Shown here piece by piece: positions 59,349 through 64,000 of a stretch of DNA of 64,000 nucleotides. The notes under the pieces are model-generated. The model saw only the letters and a list, made by a program, of their open reading frames with translations. It made no database searches and was not told the DNA's origin. This stretch comes from Scandinavium vulneris_A (GTDB lineage Bacteria > Pseudomonadota > Gammaproteobacteria > Enterobacterales > Enterobacteriaceae): the NCBI GenBank assembly GCA_046518185.1, contig JBKGRZ010000001.1, positions 1-64,000 on the forward strand. Direction: 5' to 3'. Position numbers and translations under genes: made by a program. Each line of letters begins with the position of its first letter. Within the stretch, counting starts at the first letter, position 1.

Positions 59349-59397
59349 TGCGGGGGAAATCCTGTTGACGGTGTTTGCTGTTTTTGTGGCGGCTTGA

Positions 59398-59853
59398 CTA
59401 ACCGCAGCACTTTTTAAATTTTTTACCCGACCCGCAAGGGCAGGGGTCGTTGCGGCCGATTAAGGGACGTGTACCATCAATATAATACCATTGTCCATTT
59501 TCTTTTAAGAATCTTGAACGCTCAATCAGGGCACTACTCTTGCTATGTTCACTAAATCGGGCGACAAAGCTGACAAAGCCCTCATCCGGGGTCTTGCCTT
59601 CTTCGACGGCAAAAATAGTGAGGCCCAGCCATTCGGTTGTCGCAAAGCTTTGTTCCAGACTCTGACGAAATTGCTGGGGCTCGCAGGACGGATGCCAGGT
59701 CTTGAGCAGATAATCTGCGTCCTTCATCACAAAGGCGCTGTAGCGTGAGCGCATGAGCTGTGACGGCGTAGGCGCAAGCGTGTTACCTGAAAGATATCGC
59801 TGGCAACATAGGCTATACTCCAGAGCGCTGCCGCAGGGGCAAAGTGAATGCAT
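59398..59853 (-). CDS. ychJ: SEC-C motif protein YchJ
   Basis: A 151-aa protein with a zinc-binding SEC-C motif at each end (CPCGSALEYSLCC at the N-terminus and RNDPCPCGSGKKFKKCCG at the C-terminus) around an NTF2-like domain (LMRSRYSAFVMKDADYLLKTWHPSC). Function unknown. The start at 59853 (MHSLCPCGS) matches E. coli; the extension to 60090 overlaps the divergent rssA and is not conserved. Confidence 0.95.
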   Translation of the reverse strand: MHSLCPCGSALEYSLCCQRYLSGNTLAPTPSQLMRSRYSAFVMKDADYLLKTWHPSCEPQQFRQSLEQSFATTEWLGLTIFAVEEGKTPDEGFVSFVARFSEHSKSSALIERSRFLKENGQWYYIDGTRPLIGRNDPCPCGSGKKFKKCCG

Positions 59854-59965
59854 AAATGCCTTCCCGTTGGTGAATAAAGAAAGGCGCAACTGCGCCGGCG
59901 GCAAATATGTTAACTGACCAGTGGCAATGTGGCTACGTTGGGAATGGGGTTCAGTACTTGCAGGA

Positions 59966-60877
59966 ATGAGAAAGCTTAAAATTGGTTTAGCCCTGGGGTC
60001 AGGCGCGGCGCGAGGATGGTCACACATCGGTGTCATCAAAGCGCTGCAGAAAATGGGCATTGAGATTGATATCGTTGCAGGGTGTTCCATTGGTTCTCTG
60101 GTGGGCGCGGCTTATGCCTGCGACCGATTACCGGTGCTTGAGAAATGGGTGTGCTCCTTCAATTCATGGGACGTACTACGTCTGATGGATCTCTCCTGGC
60201 GTCGCGGCGGTCTGCTGCGCGGGGAACGCGTGTTCAGTCATTTTCGCCAACTCATTCCTGTCGATAATATCGAGTCCTGCGAACGTCGTTTTGCCACCGT
60301 CGCCACCAATCTCAGTACCGGTCGTGAGCTGTGGTTCACCGAAGGTGACCTGCATCTGGCCGTACGCGCTTCCTGTAGTATTCCTGGGTTGATGTCACCC
60401 GTTATGCACAACGGCTACTGGCTGGTAGATGGCGCGGTGGTAAATCCCATTCCGGTTTCGCTCACGCGTGCATTGGGCGCCGATATCGTGATCGCCGTCG
60501 ATTTGCAGCACGACGCGCATTTAATGCAACAAGATTTGTTATCCGTGAACCTTCAGCCCGATCCACAGTCTTCTGAAAGTGATGAGGCTCTGAGCTGGCA
60601 CGAACGTTTTCGCGCAAGGCTGGGCCGCATGACATCGCGCCGGACGGCAATAACACCGACGGCTATGGAGATCATGACGACCTCTATTCAGGTGCTGGAA
60701 AACCGATTAAAGCGCAACCGTATGGCAGGCGACCCGCCTGATATCCTGTTGCAACCTTTTTGCCCGCAGATTTCGACGCTCGATTTCCACCGTGCACCCG
60801 CGGCCATCGCCGCCGGACAACTCTCGGTTGAGAAAAAAATGGACGAACTTTTACCGCTCGTCCGGAGCCAGGTTTAG
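59966..60877 (+). CDS. rssA: Patatin-like phospholipase family protein RssA
   Basis: A 303-aa protein with the patatin fold: oxyanion loop GSGAARGWSH, nucleophile Ser41 in GCSIGS, and catalytic Asp in LVDGAVVNP. Predicted serine hydrolase of unknown substrate. ATG 59966 (MRKLKIGLALGSG) is chosen by similarity to E. coli and its CAGGA upstream. Upstream of rssB on the same strand. Confidence 0.96.
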   Translation: MRKLKIGLALGSGAARGWSHIGVIKALQKMGIEIDIVAGCSIGSLVGAAYACDRLPVLEKWVCSFNSWDVLRLMDLSWRRGGLLRGERVFSHFRQLIPVDNIESCERRFATVATNLSTGRELWFTEGDLHLAVRASCSIPGLMSPVMHNGYWLVDGAVVNPIPVSLTRALGADIVIAVDLQHDAHLMQQDLLSVNLQPDPQSSESDEALSWHERFRARLGRMTSRRTAITPTAMEIMTTSIQVLENRLKRNRMAGDPPDILLQPFCPQISTLDFHRAPAAIAAGQLSVEKKMDELLPLVRSQV

Positions 60878-60965
60878 GGCATTTTCGATTACTTCAGCAA
60901 ATTCTGACAGGCGATAGCGCGAATAGCGTGCCACTATTTACTTATCGTCTGCCAGGGGAGATATC

Positions 60966-61979
60966 ATGACGCAGCCATTGGCGGGAAAACACATTCTTAT
61001 CGTCGAGGATGAGCCGGTTTTCCGCTCACTACTGGATTCGTGGCTTTCATCGCTGGGCGCAGAAACCGCCCTGGCTGAAGACGGCCAGAGTGCCCTGGAA
61101 TTAATGGCAAAGGTCAATCCTGATCTGATGATCTGCGACATCGAAATGCCGCGGATGAACGGACTCAAACTGGTCGAGTTTTTGCGTAACAGTGGCAATC
61201 AGTTGCCGATCCTGATTATCTCCGCGACCGAAAATATGGCCGATATCGCCAAAGCGCTGCGGCTTGGCGTGCAGGATGTGATGCTTAAACCTGTCAAAGA
61301 TCTCAATCGTCTGCGTGAAACCGTATATGCCTGTCTCTATCCTGCGATGTTCAATTCCCGCGTTGAGGAAGAAGAACGTTTATTTGAAGACTGGGATGCG
61401 CTGGTCAGTAATCCCTCAGCGGCAGCAAAATTGCTACAGGAACTTCAGCCACCGGTCCAGCAGGTTATTTCGCACTGTCGTATTAACTACCGGCAGTTGG
61501 TGTCAGCGGATAATCCCGGCCTGGTGCTCGATATTGCACCACTTTCAGATAAAGATCTGGCGTTTTATTGTTTGGACGTGACGCGTGCCGGTGATAATGG
61601 TGTGTTAGCCGCACTTTTATTGCGTGCTTTATTTAACGGCTTGTTACAAGAACAGCTTGCGCATGAAGGTCAGCGTTTACCTGAATTAGGCAGTTTGTTA
61701 AAACAGGTCAATCAATTGCTGCGCCAGGCCAATTTACCAGGACAATTCCCGCTGCTGGTTGGGTATTACCATAGCGAAATTAAAAATCTGATCCTTGTTT
61801 CTGCGGGTCTTAACGGCACACTTAACACCGGCGAGCATCAAATACAGATCAGTAATGGCGTTCCGTTGGGGACGCTGGGCAATGCTTATTTAAATCAAAT
61901 CAGCCAACGCTGCGAATCGTGGCAGTGCCAAATTTGGGGTGCTGGTGGGCGCTTGCGCTTAATGTTGTCTGCGGAATGA
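60966..61979 (+). CDS. rssB: RssB, ClpXP adaptor for sigma-S degradation
   Basis: A 337-aa orphan response regulator: receiver with Asp58 (DLMICDIEMPRMNG) and a C-terminal PP2C-like domain without phosphatase residues. It delivers RpoS to ClpXP and is blocked by Ira anti-adaptors under stress. Closely matches E. coli RssB along its length. GGGGAG precedes the ATG. A hairpin (CCGGG/CCCGG, 61988-62001) follows the stop. Confidence 0.97.
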   Translation: MTQPLAGKHILIVEDEPVFRSLLDSWLSSLGAETALAEDGQSALELMAKVNPDLMICDIEMPRMNGLKLVEFLRNSGNQLPILIISATENMADIAKALRLGVQDVMLKPVKDLNRLRETVYACLYPAMFNSRVEEEERLFEDWDALVSNPSAAAKLLQELQPPVQQVISHCRINYRQLVSADNPGLVLDIAPLSDKDLAFYCLDVTRAGDNGVLAALLLRALFNGLLQEQLAHEGQRLPELGSLLKQVNQLLRQANLPGQFPLLVGYYHSEIKNLILVSAGLNGTLNTGEHQIQISNGVPLGTLGNAYLNQISQRCESWQCQIWGAGGRLRLMLSAE

Positions 61980-61985
61980 GCAATT

Positions 61986-62004
61986 AGCCGGGGAGCCCCG
62001 GTTA
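61986..62004 (+). terminator. Hairpin after rssB
   Basis: CCGGG (61988-61992) pairs with CCCGG (61997-62001) around a four-base loop, followed by a broken T-rich stretch. Probably the rssB transcript end. Confidence 0.6.
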
Positions 62005-62178
62005 TTGCTTTCTCTCCTTTCAGACAGTGATGGTACTATCAGCAGGATTTATACGTAAAAATCCTAATTCAAGGTTAACGTGTCCTTTTCAGACCAGATT
62101 GACCAATCGGTACTGATATACTCAACGCGTTATTAATTAACGAGCACGTTCAAAAGTTGAACAGTTCAGGAGATTTCA

Positions 62179-63087
62179 ATGGCTGCATTAAATTCGAAAG
62201 TCACTAAGGCCGTAATCCCGGTAGCGGGATTGGGTACCAGGATGTTGCCCGCCACTAAAGCGATTCCTAAGGAAATGCTGCCGCTGGTCGACAAGCCATT
62301 AATTCAGTATGTTGTCAATGAATGTATTGCTGCAGGTATTACTGAAATTGTGCTGGTGACCCACTCTTCGAAAAACTCGATCGAAAACCATTTTGATACC
62401 AGTTTTGAACTTGAAGCAATGCTGGAAAAACGCGTAAAGCGCCAGCTGCTGGAAGAAGTGCAGTCTATTTGCCCACCACACGTGACCATTATGCAGGTCC
62501 GTCAGGGTCTGGCAAAAGGCCTGGGCCACGCGGTATTGTGTGCCCATCCGGTCGTCGGTAACGAGCCTGTGGCCGTTATTCTGCCGGACGTGATTCTGGA
62601 TGAATACGAATCCGATTTGTCTCGCGACAACCTCGCGGAAATGATTAAGCGTTTTGATGAGACAGGTGCCAGCCAGATCATGGTTGAGCCGGTTGATGAC
62701 GTGACTGCCTACGGCGTGGTGGATTGCAAAGGCGAAGCCCTGAATCCGGGTGACAGTGTGCCAATGGTCGGTGTGGTTGAGAAACCTAAAGCTGACGTCG
62801 CACCATCAAACCTGGCGGTCGTAGGCCGCTACGTGCTGAGCGCAGAAATTTGGCCACTGCTGGCGAAAACGCCTCCGGGAGCCGGGGACGAAATCCAGCT
62901 GACTGACGCTATCGATATGCTTATCGAGAAGGAAACGGTTGAAGCCTATCACATGAAAGGCAAGAGCCACGATTGCGGTAATAAACTGGGTTATATGCGT
63001 GCGTTTGTTGAATATGGTATTCGCCATAATTCACTGGGTGCGGATTTCAAAGCCTGGCTGGAAGAAACCGTGGGCACTGGCAAGTAA
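62179..63087 (+). CDS. galU: UTP-glucose-1-phosphate uridylyltransferase
   Basis: A 302-aa nucleotidyltransferase making UDP-glucose for LPS, galactose metabolism, trehalose and osmoregulated glucans. It has the nucleotide-binding segment VAGLGTRMLPATKAIPKEMLP near the N-terminus, QYVVNECIAAGI, and the catalytic Lys region VVEKPKADVAP. CAGGAGA precedes ATG 62179. Between rssB and hns as in E. coli. Confidence 0.98.
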   Translation: MAALNSKVTKAVIPVAGLGTRMLPATKAIPKEMLPLVDKPLIQYVVNECIAAGITEIVLVTHSSKNSIENHFDTSFELEAMLEKRVKRQLLEEVQSICPPHVTIMQVRQGLAKGLGHAVLCAHPVVGNEPVAVILPDVILDEYESDLSRDNLAEMIKRFDETGASQIMVEPVDDVTAYGVVDCKGEALNPGDSVPMVGVVEKPKADVAPSNLAVVGRYVLSAEIWPLLAKTPPGAGDEIQLTDAIDMLIEKETVEAYHMKGKSHDCGNKLGYMRAFVEYGIRHNSLGADFKAWLEETVGTGK

Positions 63088-63106
63088 TTTGCCCGCCTGC
63101 CGTACC

Positions 63107-63138
63107 AACCGGGGTCCTGTAAAGGCCCCGGTTTTTTA
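63107..63138 (+). terminator. Terminator after galU
   Basis: AACCGGGG (63107-63114) pairs with CCCCGGTT (63126-63133), followed by a T run to 63137. Strong Rho-independent terminator. Confidence 0.93.
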
Positions 63139-63207
63139 TTACCTGTTGTCGGATTTGCTTTAAAACCAGGCAGGTTGTACGTGCTATCGGCCGATTTCAG
63201 GATAAAA

Positions 63208-63230
63208 AAAATCCCGCAGAGCGGGATTTT
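63208..63230 (-). terminator. Terminator after hns
   Basis: AAAATCCCGC-AGA-GCGGGATTTT with A/T tracts on both sides lies 32 bp beyond the hns stop. It ends hns leftward and can back up galU termination. Confidence 0.92.
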
Positions 63231-63261
63231 CTCAACAAACTTGCGTAAGAAACAAGAAAGA

Positions 63262-63672
63262 TTAAATCAGGAAATCGTCCAGTGATTTACCCTGCTCATC
63301 CATTGCTTTTTTGATGATTGCCGGGGTACGACCCTGGCCGGTCCATGTTTTGGTTTCGCCGTTTTCATCAACGTAGCTATATTTAGCCGGGCGAGCTGCA
63401 CGTTTAGCTTTAGCACCAGATTTGCTCTGAGCAGCAATGCTGTTCAGCAGTTCATTTGGGTCAATGCCATCAGCAATCAGCATTTCACGGTATTGCTGCA
63501 GTTTACGAGTGCGCTCTTCAACTTCAGCAGCGGCCGCGCTTTCTTCTTCGCGACGTTCGTTAACAACAACTTCTAATTTTTCCAGCATTTCTTCGAGCGT
63601 TTCGAGAGTGCATTCTCTTGCCTGCGCACGAAGAGTACGGATGTTGTTCAAAATTTTAAGTGCTTCGCTCAT
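63262..63672 (-). CDS. hns: Nucleoid-associated protein H-NS
   Basis: A 136-aa protein (E. coli 137) with the N-terminal oligomerisation helices (MSEALKILNNIRTLRAQARE), a linker, and the C-terminal DNA-binding domain YVDENGETKTWTGQGRTPAIIKKAMDEQGKSLDDFLI, including the QGR minor-groove hook. H-NS silences AT-rich foreign DNA and is expected to repress the T3SS and fimbrial blocks in this same window. Confidence 0.98.
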   Translation of the reverse strand: MSEALKILNNIRTLRAQARECTLETLEEMLEKLEVVVNERREEESAAAAEVEERTRKLQQYREMLIADGIDPNELLNSIAAQSKSGAKAKRAARPAKYSYVDENGETKTWTGQGRTPAIIKKAMDEQGKSLDDFLI

Positions 63673-64000
63673 TGTAGTATTCTCAAACTTATATTGTGGG
63701 GTGGTTTGTTGAGGTAATAATAGAGCGTTAATTTCAGATGTGCAATAGGGGGGATTGTAAGGAAGTCAAAATATCGTGTTATTTAGCGGTATTATTAATT
63801 AGGTAAAGTTAAATTTTACGCGTGAGTTCACATCTCATGCGCTTATTGTCTGGCCGTAATGTTGAGAACACCCTTACAAAGTAAGCTCTTTTGATTGTTT
63901 CACCGCAGGTATATATCCCTGGTTCACAAATATCAGCCTTTCGTATTAGTCGTAGGGTAAGCCCTCGTTTTCCTTCATTTCAATAGAAACTGAATCATAA
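63673..64000. other. hns upstream region, no gene seen
   Basis: AT-rich non-coding sequence upstream of hns reaching the window edge. In E. coli tdk lies beyond a comparable gap on the other strand; no tdk start is reached here. The hns promoter must lie here, but I could not place it with confidence. Confidence 0.5.

Overview
The window is chromosomal DNA from a member of the Enterobacteriaceae. Conserved blocks keep the Escherichia/Salmonella order: ychF-pth-ychH, dauA-prs-ispE-lolB, hemA-prfA-prmC-sirB1-kdsA, chaA-chaB-chaC, ychN-ychO-narL-narX-narK-narGHJI, tandem tRNA-Tyr, purU-ychJ-rssA-rssB-galU-hns. Protein identity by eye is high to E. coli/Salmonella but clearly not the same species. 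Genus is not resolved from sequence alone (the Enterobacter/Leclercia/Kluyvera/Buttiauxella side of the family is plausible).

Region 1 (1-8203) is the end of a SPI-1/Mxi-family type III secretion island. It begins inside a GC-rich gene for a repeat protein (cut by the window edge), then an IacP-like acyl carrier protein, an unknown 124-aa protein and a strong terminator. A tightly overlapping operon follows: sctD(prgH)-sctF(prgI)-sctI(prgJ)-sctJ(prgK)-sctK(orgA)-sctL(orgB)-66-aa unknown-lipoprotein, then a HilA-like regulator. The export apparatus, ATPase, secretin and translocators are not in the window and should lie to the left.

Region 2 (8204-17512) starts with about 900 bp without a gene, then a nine-gene Pap/Mrp (pi-clade) chaperone-usher fimbrial operon ending in a two-domain adhesin, and a LuxR-type regulator. 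A bidirectional terminator separates it from the core genome.

Region 3 (17513-30776) is core: translation (YchF, Pth, PrfA, PrmC), PRPP and isoprenoid synthesis, lipoprotein sorting, tetrapyrrole entry (HemA) and KDO synthesis, with a YfeC-like DNA-binding gene and a GNAT gene added. sirB2 is missing from its usual place between prmC and sirB1.

Region 4 (30849-42102) has a GH31 glycosidase/GPH symporter pair inserted between kdsA and chaA, then chaABC, a REP-like element, a DUF1883 gene, a chemoreceptor with an amino-acid-type dCache sensor, ychN, a periplasmic PEBP-family protein and ychO.

Region 5 (42099-56484) is the anaerobic nitrate respiration locus. NarX/NarL sense nitrate, NarK moves nitrate/nitrite and NarGHJI is the membrane reductase; near-perfect FNR boxes and NarL heptamers precede narK and narG. 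A GntR-TIM barrel-MFS cassette with its own palindromic operator splits narK from narG.

Region 6 (56485-64000) has a divergent EamA exporter/Lrp-type regulator pair, two tRNA-Tyr genes with a stringent-type promoter and an rtT-like repeat, then purU, ychJ, rssA, rssB, galU and hns.

The likely accessory material of most interest is the repeat protein and the unknown small proteins of the T3SS island, the GntR-TIM barrel-MFS cassette inside the nar locus, and the tRNA-associated repeat.
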